DNA of 64,000 bases from Tenrec ecaudatus (Eukaryota > Chordata > Mammalia > Afrosoricida > Tenrecidae), in NCBI RefSeq assembly GCF_050624435.1, contig NC_134538.1:123424937-123488936 (forward strand). Reading direction: 5' to 3'. Shown here piece by piece: positions 23,655 through 35,553 of the stretch. A model generated the notes under the pieces. It had not been told where the DNA came from and made no database searches. It saw nothing but the letters and a program-made list of their open reading frames with translations. The first letter of the stretch is position 1. Each line of letters opens with the position of its first letter. The translations under genes and the position numbers were made by a program.

Positions 23655-24604
23655 GGTGACTAACACATACCAGAGGAACTCCGCAGAAATCAGCCCAGGA
23701 GAGTTACTAAGAGGGAAATTCAACACTGCTGGATCACAGGAGGAGCAATATAAAGATTAGTAGGCACAGACACACAAGGTTTTGAGGGGCTGAGGACTTT
23801 TGGCTTACCACAGTGGAGGCTGGCTAGGGATTGATCTTAGCCCTGCCACTGTCTCGACCAGAGCCAGGACCATTTGGAGCAGGTGCAGGGGCTTTTTCTC
23901 AACACAGCCACAGCTTGCTGCAACCTTGGGACAGAGATTAAACCCTTGCAGTCCCCAGGACAGGGATCATGTCTCAGCTATATAATTACATTTGGTTCCC
24001 TCTCTTCTCTCTTTCCACCCACAGTCTCAGTGGGCTTAGTTATTTTTTTCCCTTTGTCTCTTTCCTGTTCTCTTACTACCAACCTCAAGACCACTCCCCT
24101 TAGCTTAGCGCATTTATGCCTTCCCTCCACCCAGTTATGTGAGCACCCTGTGCAGTGTAGCCTGAGGCTGAGGAAAGCCTGCCTGCCCTCCACCAGGGGA
24201 TACTCTGCCCAACTTCTTCCTTGTGAATTCCTGCCTGTGTGACTGGGGGAGCTTCTGTTTGTCCTCTGAGGGCCAATGTGACTGAAGGAACTTCCTCCTG
24301 CCTACCTTAGTGCCTCACATGGCCTAAGGTAGTTCGGCCAACACTCGCCTATATTCCATGCTGCTGCAGAAACCTCTGTCCAACCTCTTCTGTGATCTAC
24401 CTGACCATGAAAATTCCGCCCACCATTTGTGGTGTTCACACTAAAGCAGGCAACCCACAAGCCTTCTGGGTTACTCCCCTTGAGTGAAGCCACAGGAGGA
24501 TAAAGTGGTAGGCTAATTCCATAGTGAAACTAGTTGCAGACAGTTCGAAGAAGAATTCCCATGAGTCTCCCAGAGAGAGCCAATATTCTTCGAATCCCTG
24601 GAAA
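23655..24604 (+). promoter_or_regulatory. L1 5' UTR / internal promoter region
   Basis: This is the stretch between the TSD and the first in-frame ATG of ORF1. The short frames it contains are not coding. Assignment as 5' UTR rests on position within the element; I did not identify a specific initiator or YY1 site. Confidence 0.6.
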
Positions 24605-25530
24605 ATGGCACCTGGCTCCTCTAAAACAACACAAAGCAAACAGCAATCAGTCCCAACGACCTCAATGAAAAAACAGGAGAAACAAAAGGCAATGGCTGAT
24701 GTCCTAAACCTAACAACGTGCATAGAAGAAGCAGACATTGAGCTACCACAGAAAGAAATTTTCAGAATGCTGCTTGAAGTAATACAGGATATGAGGATAA
24801 CAATACAGAAAAAGTATGAAATGATAGAGGAGATAACGTCCATACATCAAAGGGAAATACAAGAGCTTAGGGAGGAGATTAAAACACACACACACACACA
24901 CACAAAACAGTGGCATACACGGACCTTGAGAATCGACTGGAGGAAGCAGAGAACCACACTATTGACCTAGAAGATAGCCAAGCAGAATTTAACAAACGTG
25001 AACAAAAATCTAATAAAGTCATCAGAGAAGCTGAAGAAAACCTAAGAGCTATGTCTGATGCCATGAAGAGGAACAATATTAGAATAATTGGATATCCAGA
25101 GGAAGACACAACAAAGAGGTCATCTGCAACAATAGTGAGAGAATTCTTGGAGAAAAACGTCCCCAGCTTAATGAATGAAAACCATGCAACCATTTAGGAG
25201 GCTGAAAGAACACCAGCTAGACTGAATCACAAGAAGTCACCAAGGCACATAATTGTTAAACTATCCAACTTTGAGGAAAAGGAGAAAAACATGAGAGCAA
25301 GAAGGAAAAAACAAGCAATCACATATAAAGTTTCCCAAATAAGAATATGCTCAGACTTATCAGCAGAAACTCTGAAAAAGAGAAGAGAGTGGAGTAACAC
25401 ATTCCAAAATTGAAGCAAAGTAATGCAAACCCAAGAATACCCAGCCAAATTATTAATCATGATAATGGAGCAGTAAGAGTCTCCAAAGACAGGAATAACT
25501 CAAAGAATACGTTAGGAGAAACCCAACCCT
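24605..25530 (+). pseudogene. L1 ORF1 (RNA-binding protein) remnant, two lesions
   Basis: The first in-frame ATG is at 24,605; the frame also reads further upstream from a GTG at 24,524. The N-terminal frame is rich in E/K/Q, as in ORF1 coiled coils. It breaks at an AC run of about 24 bp (24,884-24,907), and the following frame (24,910-25,197) holds the RRM signature NIRIIGYPEED. A TAG at 25,195-25,197, where related copies often read CAG, interrupts the join to the C-terminal domain. That domain reads RTPARLNHKK, PRHIIVKLS and DLSAETLKKRREW and stops at 25,411. No intact ORF1 remains. Confidence 0.85.
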
Positions 25531-25778
25531 ACAAAAGATCCTTGCTGAACCAGTAGGGCAGAAGAACATCTCTCACCAAGCATAAATAAGAGACAATCAT
25601 ATAGAAGAACAACCTCACCGAGAGGGTAAACAAAGAGAAACAGACCACAAAATAGCATTGGCATAAGGGAAGAAAGAAGTCAAGAATGATCCACACACAT
25701 GCACAACATACTAATAAGAAAGGAAGGTAGGAAAACACCCAACACAAAAGGTATAAGATGGCATCATAGAGTCCACAG

Positions 25779-28700
25779 ATGGATTTAATAATCCTGAATA
25801 TCAATGGACTTAACTCAGGTATTAAAAACTGAGGCTAGTAGACTGGCTTAGAAAACACAACCCATAAAGCTGCTACCTACAAGATACACATCTCAAGGCT
25901 ACAGACAAAATTAGGCTGAGAATCAAGCAGCAATTCAAAATAAGCAGTGCTTGCGATCTTAATCTCGGATAAAATTGACCTCAAAGTGTAAAGCATAAAG
26001 AGAGATAAGGAGGGAAACTATATAATGCTCACGAGACTCGTAGACAAAGTACCACTAAGCATTTTAGACATATATTCCCTGATTGAGAGACCCACTGAAT
26101 AGGTCAACCCCAAACTCCAAAAGATGAAAAAAGAAATCACAACCTCAACAATTATAATTGGTGACTCCCATACACCACTCTCTGAGAAGATAGATCACAG
26201 AGAAAGAAACTCAACAAGGAGGCTAGAGATCTAAACACCACAATTAGACAATTTGACCTGTAGACATTTACAGAGCTTTTCATCCAAATACAAATAAGTT
26301 CACATTCTTTTGAAGCCCGCATGGCACATATTTGAAGATAGAATTTATGATGGGGCATAAGGTGAATCTACATAAATTTAAGCATATTGGTATCATACAG
26401 ACCTCGCTCTCTGACCACTGTGCCATAGGCTGAACATCACCAAAAGGAATATTAAGAAAACAAGAGCAAACAATTGGAGAATGAATAACTCTTCATTGCA
26501 AAAGGAGTGCGTACTGGCACAGATCAGAGATGAAATTAGCAAATTTCTAGAAACCAATGAGAATGAGAACACTACATAACAAAACTTATGGGATACAGCA
26601 AAGGCAGTTATCAGAGAAAGTTTGATAGCAAACATGCACACCTGAAAAAGGAAGAGAGACTCATTATTGATATACTGGCATAAAATTTACAACAACTAGA
26701 GCAGAGTCAGCAGGACAGTCCTACTAATAACAAAGGAAAAGAAATAATAAAAATCAGAGCTGAAATTCAGGAATAAGAAAACTATGGAAAAAATTAATAC
26801 TGCTAAAAGTTGATTTTTTTGAAAGGATAAACATAATTGACAGACCGCTGGCAAACCAAACCAAAGAAAAGAGGGAACAAATTTCAATAGCAAGAATGAG
26901 GAATGAAAGAGGAGACATTAAAACAGACCCTAATGAAATAAAAAGAATAATGACACAGCACTACAAAGGATTGGACTCCATAGAATTCAACAACTTGGAA
27001 GACATGAACAAATTCTTGGAAAAACAATCCCTTCCTAGACTATCCCCAATGGATGTCAAGAATCTCAACAGACCCATAGCAATAGAAGAAATAGACAAGG
27101 TTATCAAGGGATTACCAACAAAAAAAATCCCCTAGACCAGATGGCTTCACTGGGGAATTCTACCAAGCATTTAGGGAAGAACTAACACCAATCCTACACA
27201 AACTCTTCCAGAACATAGGAAAAGACGGCAAACACCTATACTCCTTCTATGAAGCTAGTATAACTCTGATACCAAAACCGGGAAAGGATCCCATAAGAAT
27301 CGAGAACTACAGGCCAATATCCCTAATGAACATCGATGCAAAAATCCTTAACAAAATACTAGCCAGTAGAATACAAAAGTATATAAAACAAATAATTCAT
27401 CATGGCCAAGTGGGTTTCATACCAGGGATGCAGGGATGGTTCAACATATGAAAGACCATTAGTATCATTCGCCACATTGACATGAAAAACTGTAAGAACC
27501 ACATGATAATATTGATAGATACAGAAAAAGCATTCGACAACATCCAACATGAATTCCTCTTTAAGACACTTGAGAAGATAGGAATGGGAGGAAAATTCCT
27601 CAAGACAATACACGCTATGTATGAAAAACCAACAGCCAATGTGGTAGTCAATGGAGAAAAGACTAACACAATCCCACTGAAAAGGAGACCACACAAGGAT
27701 GCCCCTTGTCCCCCCTCTTATTTAACATCATACTGGAGGTTTTAACTAAGAGTATAAGGCAAAGAAAGGGCATCAAATGTATTCGCCTGGGGAAGGAAGA
27801 GGTGAAATTATAATTATTTTCAGATTATATGATTTTATATATGGAAAATCCCAAAAGCTACATAAGGGGAGTACTGGAAGCAATAGAGGAGTTTGGCAGA
27901 GTGGCATGATACAAGATCAACAAACAGAAGTCCATTAGACTGTTATACATATCACATAATACCACAGAAGAGGATAAAAAAAGGTAGTGCCCTCAACAAT
28001 AGCCAAGCACAAATTGAAATATCTAGGGATGTACCTGACTAAAAGATCAAAAGATCTATATGGGGAAAACTACAGAACACTATTACAAGAAACCAAGAGC
28101 AACCTCAACAAATGGAAGAATATACCAGGCTGGTGGATTGGAAGATTCAATATAGTAAAGATGTCAGTTCTGCCCAAGGCACTATATAAATTTAATGCAA
28201 TCCTGATACAATTACCCTCATCTTTCTTCAAAGAAATAGAAAAACTGATTACCAACTCCATATGGAGAAGGAAGACGCCCAGAATTAGCAGAGAACTCCT
28301 CAAGAAGAAGAAAACAGTGGGAGGGCTGGTTTTACCTGACTTTAGCGCATATTATACAGTCACACTATCAAAACTACATAGTATTGGTACAATGAAAGAT
28401 ACTCAGATCAATGGAAAAGAACTGTAAACCCAGAAATAAAATCATCAACATACAGACAACTGATCTTTGATAAGGACCCAAAAAATATCCAATGGGAAGC
28501 AAATGCCCTCTTCAATAAGTGGTGCTGGAAAAAATGGATATCTACCTGCAGAAAAATGAAGCAAGACCCTTATCTCACTTCATGCACAAGAATAAACTCA
28601 AAGTGGATCACAGACCTTGAAGTTAAACCCCAAACTATTAGGGCCATCAATGAGGGAATTGGGACCTAATTGAGAACTTTGGCACAGAGAATACATAGGA

Positions 28701-28885
28701 CATCAGAAATAGGGAAGGACACAAACACAGAGGAGGCACAAAGTGACAAGTGGGATATACTGAAGATAAAACACCTGTGTACATCGAAAGAATTTACCAA
28801 GAGAGTAATATGGGAGCCCAAGGCCTGGGAAAACATTTTTAGCAATGACATATCAGATAAAGACCTTGGGGTCAGGACCAGGTAG
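25779..28885 (+). pseudogene. L1 ORF2 (endonuclease / reverse transcriptase) remnant
   Basis: The start (25,779) reads MDLIILNINGLNSGIKN, the L1 endonuclease N-terminus. The 25,800-26,800 part has many stops. Reverse transcriptase blocks follow: GDIKTDPNEIKRIM near 26,915, a GFTGEFY-like block in another frame near 27,143, and MIILIDTEKAFDNIQHEFLFK near 27,505. The catalytic motif, FADD in L1, is FSDY here (27,817-27,828). The 3' part has GRFNIVKMSVLPKALYKFN at about 28,140-28,200 and ends near KDLGVRTR at 28,885. Several frameshifts break the frame, so the copy is dead. Confidence 0.9.
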
Positions 28886-30127
28886 TATGGCAGGGGCCGG
28901 ACCAAATTCAGGAATGCATATGGTAGCCAACTAAAAAGGAGGGAAGAATAGGAAAAAAGAAAAAAGAAAAGAAATGGGTAGCAGGGGCACAGGCCACCCA
29001 AGGGGAGGGTATTGTTTATATCTCCACAGGGAAAGAAGGACCAGACTTTAACTCGGTGCTCCAAGATGTGAATGCAACATACCGTCATGGAGCAGGAAAT
29101 CAGTGGAGAGGTCTGAGAGGCCGGCCCCAATCTCAACTATGTGGACACCTGTCCCCTTCCCCAGAAGAATTTATTTCAGAGGACAGCACTGAAGATGCAG
29201 CTCCGGGAGAGGGACATGTCTGATCAGTGCACATGGGAGCAAATGAAGGGGGAGGAAGAGAAAGTGGAGCACATCCTGGCCCACCAACCCTTGAGGACGA
29301 TATCCCTGCTCAGAACAGCCAATCCACAGAGAAGACCATATGGCTGGTCCCACTATGAGACAGACATCCCTCACTGACCCATAGCCCTATAGGGGACAAC
29401 ACTGGAGTCACAGTGTGGATATTGCACCCAATCTGATCCCACCACACCGAGGCAAAATACTAAGGGCGTGCAACAGAACAGCAAGGGAACAGAGCAATGA
29501 AGTCCCCAGGGAATACCAAAAATAGACTTTGGGGCCAGGGCTTGAGCCCTATCAGACTTGACAGGAAAACACTCCTAAAGGGCAACAAACAGTCCTTGAA
29601 CCAATACAGGCTTTTGTTTTTTTGTGACTGTTGATTTTTTTGGTCATTGGCTTTTTGGTGTTGACGTTTTATTTTCTTTTGTTGTTTTGTTTTGCTCTGT
29701 CTTGTTTTTGTGTATGTTATTATCTCCGCAGGTCTGTCTAAATAAGATAGGCTGGATGAACAATCTGGAGGAGAAAACAACAGGATTGATGGTTTGGGGC
29801 GACATGGGAGAGGGAGAGGTGGGGGAGAGGAAGTGGTGTTAACAAACCCAGGGACAAGGGAATAACAAGTGATCCAAATAGGTGGTAAGGAGGGTGTAGG
29901 AGACCTGGTAGGGTGTAATCAAGGGTAATGTAACCGAGAGGAATTACTGAAACCCAAATGAAGGTTGAGCCTGATAGTGGGACAAGAGGAAAGTCAAAGG
30001 AAATAGATGAAAGAGCTAGGAGGTAATGGCCTGCCAGCGGAAGCCAGCACATAACACAACATTACGGGCCCAGTAAGCGCAATTGTACAGTGATAATAAG
30101 TAAAGATATAGTAAAGTTATAGAAAGC
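28886..30127 (+). other. L1 3' UTR, first part
   Basis: This is the 5' part of an unusually long L1 3' UTR. It is interrupted at 30,127 by the nested insertion. Portions recur in antisense in the separate fragment at 21,406-23,060. An AACAAACCCAGGGACAAGG stretch at 29,842 is shared with the inner inverted element. Confidence 0.85.
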
Positions 30128-30766
30128 TTTCTTCACCACATTTACTTGTTCACCCACTTTGGCTCCAGCCGTTGTGTCGGGAGAGTGAGCATCATAGAGT
30201 TCCAATTTAATAAAAGAAGGTATTCATGCATTGAGGGAGTGTTTGAGTAGAGGCCCAAGGTCCCTCCGCCACCCCAATACTTGACCTATAAATATAGACA
30301 CATAGATCTATTTCCCCATCTTCCTATATATATTTGCATGTACATGTCTTTGTCTAGACCTCCATGAATGCCCCTAGACTCCTAGCTCTTTCCTCCATCT
30401 CCCCTGACCTTCCTCCTGCCCCACTACCATGCTTCATTGCCACCTGGGCTAGAGTATACCTCTTCTCTAAGCAAACTTACCCTTGATCATTTCCCACCAT
30501 GCCTGCCACTCCCCCTTCTCTACCATTTGGGGTCCCATGTTTTTCCCCTGTCCCTGGGTTTGTCAACACCACTTCCTTACCCCCCCTATCCCCCCACCCC
30601 AAGTCCCCCCGGAACTGTCAGTCCCGCCGTTTTTCCTCCAGATAGTTCATCCAGCCTGTCCTATTCAGACATACCTGTGGAGTCACTAACATGCACGAAA
30701 ACAAGACAGAGGAAAACAAAGCAACAGTATACAACCAGAAAACAAAACAACAAAAACAAACCACTG
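30128..30766 (-). repeat. inverted 5' segment of the nested L1
   Basis: Reads antisense relative to the host L1. CTTCACCACATTTACTTG opens it and GAAAACAAGACAGAGG lies near its end. It is homologous to the antisense L1 3' UTR at 22,200-22,860. Its short proline-rich frames are not genes. Confidence 0.9.
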
Positions 30767-30768
30767 AC

Positions 30769-31190
30769 AAAGCTGATGGTGCCCGGCTATCAAAAGAGAT
30801 AGTGACTGGGGTCTTAAAGGCTTGAAGATAAACAAGCGGCCATCTAGCTCAGAAGCAACAAAGTCCACATGGAAGAACACACCAGCCTGTAGGATCGAGT
30901 GGTCCCAAAGGGATCAGTTACCAGGCATCAAAGAACAAAAAATCATATCATTGACTGCACACCTCCATGATAGGATCGCTGAAGACAAATGGGTGCATAA
31001 GCAAATGTGGTGAAGAAAGCTGATGGTGCCCGGCTATCAAAAGAGATAGTGTCTGGGGTCTTAAAGGCTTGAAGGTGAATAAGCGGCCATCTAGCTCAGA
31101 AGCAAAAAAGCCCACATGGAAGAAGCACACCGGCCAGTGCGATCACGAGGTGCCAAGGGACCAGGTATAAGGCATCATGCAAAAAAAAAA
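30769..31190 (+). repeat. 247-bp near-tandem duplication within the nested L1
   Basis: AAAGCTGATGGTGCCCGG begins at 30,769 and again at 31,016. The second copy is truncated by an A run and then a TG/TA-rich tract. Confidence 0.85.
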
Positions 31191-31195
31191 AAAGA

Positions 31196-31268
31196 TATAA
31201 GTGTGTGTATGTATGTGTATATATGTGTATATGTATATATGTATGTATATATATGTATATATATATCA
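31196..31268. repeat. TG/TA-rich microsatellite
   Basis: A compound TG, TATG and TA dinucleotide-rich run. Confidence 0.85.
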
Positions 31269-31274
31269 TATTAA

Positions 31275-32820
31275 ATGAAGGGGGAAGTGCAGAGTGGAGA
31301 CCCAAGGCCCAAGTGTCGACCAATGGAGATCCCCTCATAGAGGGGTTTAGGAGAGGAGATGGGTTAATTAGGGTGTGAGGTAGTATCGATGAAGAACACA
31401 GCTTTCCCCCGGATCCTGGATGCTTCCTCCCCCCAACTACCATGATCCGAATTGTACCTTGCAGGGCTGGATAGGACAGAGGCTGTACACTGGTGCATAC
31501 GAGGGTTGGAGGTACAGGGAATCCAGGGTGGATGATACCTTCAGGACCAAGGGTGTGAGGGACGATGCTGGGAGAGTGGAGGGTGAGTGGGTTGGAAAGG
31601 GGGAACTGATTACAAGGATCCACATGTGACCTCTTCCCTGGGAGAGGGACAGCAGAGAAGGGGGGAAGGGAGACTCCGGATAGGGCAAGATATGACAAAA
31701 CAACGATGTATAAATTACCAAGGGCATATGAGGGAGGGGGGAATGGGGAAGGAGGAGGGGAAAAAAAAGAGGACCTGATGCAAGGGGCTTAAGTGGAGAG
31801 CAAATGCCTTGAGAATGATTGGGGCAGGGAATGTATGGATGTGCTTTATACAATTGATGTATGTATATGTATGGATTGTGGTAAGAGTTGTATGAGTCCC
31901 TAATAAAATGTAAAAGAAGAAAAGAGAAAAAAATGATTAGGGCAGGGACTGTACAGATGTGCTTTATACAATTGATGTATGTATATATATGAACTGTGAA
32001 AAGAATTGTATGAGCCCCAATAAATTGTTAAAATTAAAAAAAAAATGAAGGGGGAAGTGCAGAGTGGAGACCCAAGGCCCAAGTGTCGGCCAATGGAGAT
32101 CCCCTCATAGAGGGGTTTAGGAGAGGAGATGGGTTAATTAGGGTGCGAGGTAGTACTGATGAAGAACACAGCTTTCCCCCAAATCCTGGATGCTTCCTTC
32201 CCCCAACTACCATGATCCGAATTCTACCTTGCAGGACTGGATAGGGCAGAGGCTGTACACTGGTACATATGAGGGCTGGAGGTACAGGGAATCCAGGGTG
32301 GATGATACCCTCAGGACCAAGGGTGTGAGGGACGATGCTGGGAGAGTGGAGGGTGAGTGGGTTGGAAGGGGGGAACTGATTACAAGGATCCACATGTGAC
32401 CTCTTCCCTGGGAGAGGGACAGCAGAGAAGGGGGAAGGGAGACTCCGGATAGGGCAAGATATGACAAAATAACGAGGTATAAATTACCAAGGGCACATGA
32501 GGGAGGGGGGAAAGGGGAGGGAGGGGGAAAAAAAAAAGAGGACCTGATGCAAGGGGCTTAAGTGGAAAGCAAATGCTTTGAGAATGATTGGGGCAGGGAA
32601 TGTATGGATGTGCTTTATACAATTGATGTATGTATATGTATGGATGGTGATAATAGTTGTATGGGTCCCTAATAAAATGTAAAAAAAGAAAAGAGGAGAA
32701 AAAAATGATTAGGGCAGGGACTGTACAGATGTGCTTTATACAATTGATGTATGTATATGTATGAACTGTGATAAGAATTGTATGAGCCCCTAATAAATTG
32801 TTAAAATTTTAAAAAAAAGA
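31275..32820 (+). repeat. 770-bp tandem duplication of the L1 3' end
   Basis: The segment starting ATGAAGGGGGAAGTGCAG begins at 31,275 and again at 32,045, an offset of exactly 770 bp. The two copies look highly similar, with scattered substitutions. Each copy carries two terminal tail units with AATAAA-type signals. The 200-aa and 138-aa frames in this region are repeat-derived and should not be annotated as genes. Confidence 0.9.
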
Positions 32821-32945
32821 TTAAAAAAAAAGAAAATGATTAGGGCAAAGAATGTACAGATGTGTTCTATACAATTGATGTATGTATATGTATGGATTGT
32901 GATAAGAGTTGTATGAGCCCCTAATAAAATGTTTTTTAATAAAAA
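31812..32945 (+). repeat. five tail units with polyadenylation signals
   Basis: The about 95-bp tail unit (GATGTGCTTTATACAATTG, then TTGTATGAGCCCCTAATAAA) occurs near 31,812, 31,933, 32,584, 32,705 and 32,836. Units carry AATAAA or a close variant and A-rich ends. Confidence 0.85.
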
Positions 32946-32960
32946 AAAGTTATAGAAAGC

Positions 32961-34554
32961 ATGAGAGATAGAAGAGAAATATTGAAATAAATGGGGTCAG
33001 ACACAATTCATGGTAGCATGCTCACCTCAGTCCTGCTTAGTGGTCCACATGAAGCGGGAGAGAGAATATTTAATGCTGACCTAGGCTTTTATATTCCCTG
33101 GGGACATGCAAGCCCCCTAATTACAGCGGAAGACATATGTCATAGGAAGGGCTTGTGCTATAAGTAATACAGTAATGGGAGGGGGTGATCTAGGGGTATC
33201 CACGCAATAGGAAGAGGAGGGATTTGGGGTATACATGTGACAAGATGGGTGGATCCTAGATACAGGATGGCAGCCTAACTCCGGATGTCACAGAGCAGGT
33301 TTGGCCAGTTCCTTGGCTCAAGGATAGAGACTATTATCAGTAGGGTGTGAACTCCACCTACAGGAACCAAGCTAATGGTTGTAAGCTTCAGAGAGAAATA
33401 GTCCATTGTCACCAGCAGCAGGGAACAGGCCCACCCTGTGGTGGGGGACACAGCAGTCTGGCAGTGACTGCCTTCAGGGAGGATATCTGTAAGCATCTGA
33501 CCTCCCTCCACAAAGGGCATATATAGAGGTCTAAATAAAGGTATGTACATATGTAAATATATTTATATGAGGATGGGGAAATAGATCCATGTGCATATAT
33601 TTTTAAGTTTAGTATTAAGGTAGCAGATGGACATTGGGCCTCCCTCAATGTAAGAATAGTTGGTTCTATTAAACTGGCATTCCATGTTGCTCACCTTCCT
33701 GACAGGATTGCTGAAGACAAAGTAGGTGAATTAGCAAATGTGGTAAAGAAAGCTGATGGTGCTCGACTCTCAAAAGATATAGCATCTGGGGTCTTGGAGG
33801 CTTGAACACAAACAAGCGGCCATCTAGCTCAGAAGCAACAAAGTCCACATGAATGTAGCACACCAGCCTGTGTGACCACAAGCTGTCGAAGAGATCAGGT
33901 ATCAGGCATCAAAGAACAAAAAAAATCAAATCATCGAGTGCAGAGTGGGGACCCAAGACCCTTCTGTAGGCAACAGGACATCCCCTTACAGAAGGGGAGT
34001 GGGGAGGAGACGAGCCAGGCAGGGTGCAGTGTGGCAATGATGAAACATACAACTCTCCTCTAGATCCTAAATGATCCTAACCACCCCGCCCACACACACT
34101 ATCACGATCCCAATTCTATCTTAAAAATCTGACTAGACCAGAGGATGTACACTGGCACAGGCAGGAACTGGAAACACAGGGAATCCAGGGCAGATGATCC
34201 CTTCAGGACCAATGGTGAGAGTGGCGATACCGGGAGGGTGGGGCGGAAAGGGGGAACCGATTAAAAGGGTCTACATATAACCTCCTCTCTGGGGGACGGA
34301 CAACAGAAAAGTGGTTGAAGGGAGACGTTGGACAGTGTAGGATATGACAACATAGTAATACTTAGTAAATTATCAGGGGTTCATGAGGGAGAGGGGAGCG
34401 GGGAGGGATGGGAAAATGAGGAGGTGATACAACGGACTCCAGCAGAAAGCAAATGTTTTGGGAATGATGATGACAACAAATGTACAGATGTACTTGACAC
34501 AATGGATGAATTGAGATAAGGGTTGTACTAGCCCCCAATAAAATTATTTAGAAT
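32961..34554 (+). other. host L1 3' UTR, second part
   Basis: Resumes exactly after the TSD with ATGAGAGATAGAAGAG. It contains the block order also seen in the separate minus-strand fragments (for example AAGCGGCCATCTAGCTCAG and GGTGTAC-type blocks). It ends at AATAAAATTATTTAGAAT, with a short A/T tail before the TSD. Confidence 0.85.
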
Positions 34555-35553
34555 AAAAGTGCAGAGTTAAAGTCTCCAATTGTTTTTGTGGAGTTGTCTA
34601 TCTTTGAAATTCTGTTAATGTCTGATTGATGTGTTGTGGGAATCTTTCATGGAGTGCATGATATTTATTATGGTCATGTACTCTTGTAGAATGGCCCCTT
34701 AATCATCATATGCAGATAGCCTTGCAGTCTTCTCTCCAGGTATTAATATTGCTGCTCTAGCTCTTCTTTAGTTGCTTTTAGCTTGATATCTTTTATTCAT
34801 CTTTTGATCGTAATTTTTTTTAACTTTGTGTCTAACATAAGTCTCTTGTAGGCAACAGTGTGTTGAATCCTATTTGCTACTGCCTTTTCTCTTGACTGGT
34901 ACATTTAATCTGTTCAAATTCAGTGTATTTAATGAAGTGAATGCATTCATTGCTGTCACTTTTTTTTGGTTTTTTATTGTGGTGGTGATGATTTCTTTGT
35001 ATAATTTTTCTGTATTGAGTTCAATTTGTTATCAGAATTGTTTTCAGTTTCTTTGTTCATTTTGTGTTTACTAAGTCCTTATAATTTTATTTTTGTTCAA
35101 AAGACTAATGAATTCTTTTTGAAATTACCTTGTGGTTTCCTTTTATCTCCTTACATTTAAAACAGCTTGTTTTCAACTTGTTATCTCCTAGACTTTCTAT
35201 CCATTTAGAACTTAGATCATTTAGTCCCTCTTTTTGATATGTACTTGTTCGCAGATTGATGGCTCTGATTCTCTATTTTCACTCTTGTAAGCTGATTTTG
35301 AGAATTCTTTTCCTGAATTGGCTTCTGGGTGATCTTGCATGTGTCTTAACCTTGGTTGGTGTCTGATGTTATTGGTTCCCGGTTCAAATCACTTCCTTTA
35401 GCATTTCTTATTGTAAGATTAGTCTGGTTTTTACAAATTCTCTTAATTTAAGTTTACTTAGAAATGCTCTAATTTCACCAATGTATTTGATGGACAGTTT
35501 TGCTGAACATACAATTCTTGATTGACATGAATATTCTTTAAAGGTTTTATATA

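Larger units (their letters stand above)
30113..32960 (+). mobile_element. nested twin-primed (5'-inverted) L1, 15-bp TSD
   Basis: Perfect 15-bp copies of AAAGTTATAGAAAGC flank the insert 30,128-32,945 (copies at 30,113-30,127 and 32,946-32,960). The left part, 30,128 to about 30,766, is inverted. The right part from 30,769 is in sense. In the family 3' UTR the inverted block ends (GTGGTGAAGAAA) exactly where the sense block starts (GCTGATGG), with no deletion, as expected for twin priming. Inside is a 247-bp duplication (30,769 and 31,016), a TG/TA microsatellite (31,196-31,268) and a 770-bp tandem duplication. Confidence 0.92.
23641..34568 (+). mobile_element. near full-length L1 with 14-bp TSD, host of a nested L1
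   Basis: Perfect 14-bp copies of AAAAGTGCAGAGTT flank the element at 23,641-23,654 and 34,555-34,568. The target lies within the older antisense L1 at the site where that L1 resumes at 34,569. Inside are a 5' UTR (23,655-24,604), ORF1 and ORF2 remnants, and a 3' UTR totalling about 2.8 kb. A polyadenylation signal AATAAA lies at 34,537-34,542. Without the nested insertion the element is about 8.1 kb. Confidence 0.92.

Noticed and set aside
31096..31853. 200-aa and 138-aa minus-strand frames near 31 kb
   Set aside because: They are wholly inside the tandemly repeated L1 3' UTR and recur in the second 770-bp unit at 32,034-32,622. They are repeat shadows, not genes.
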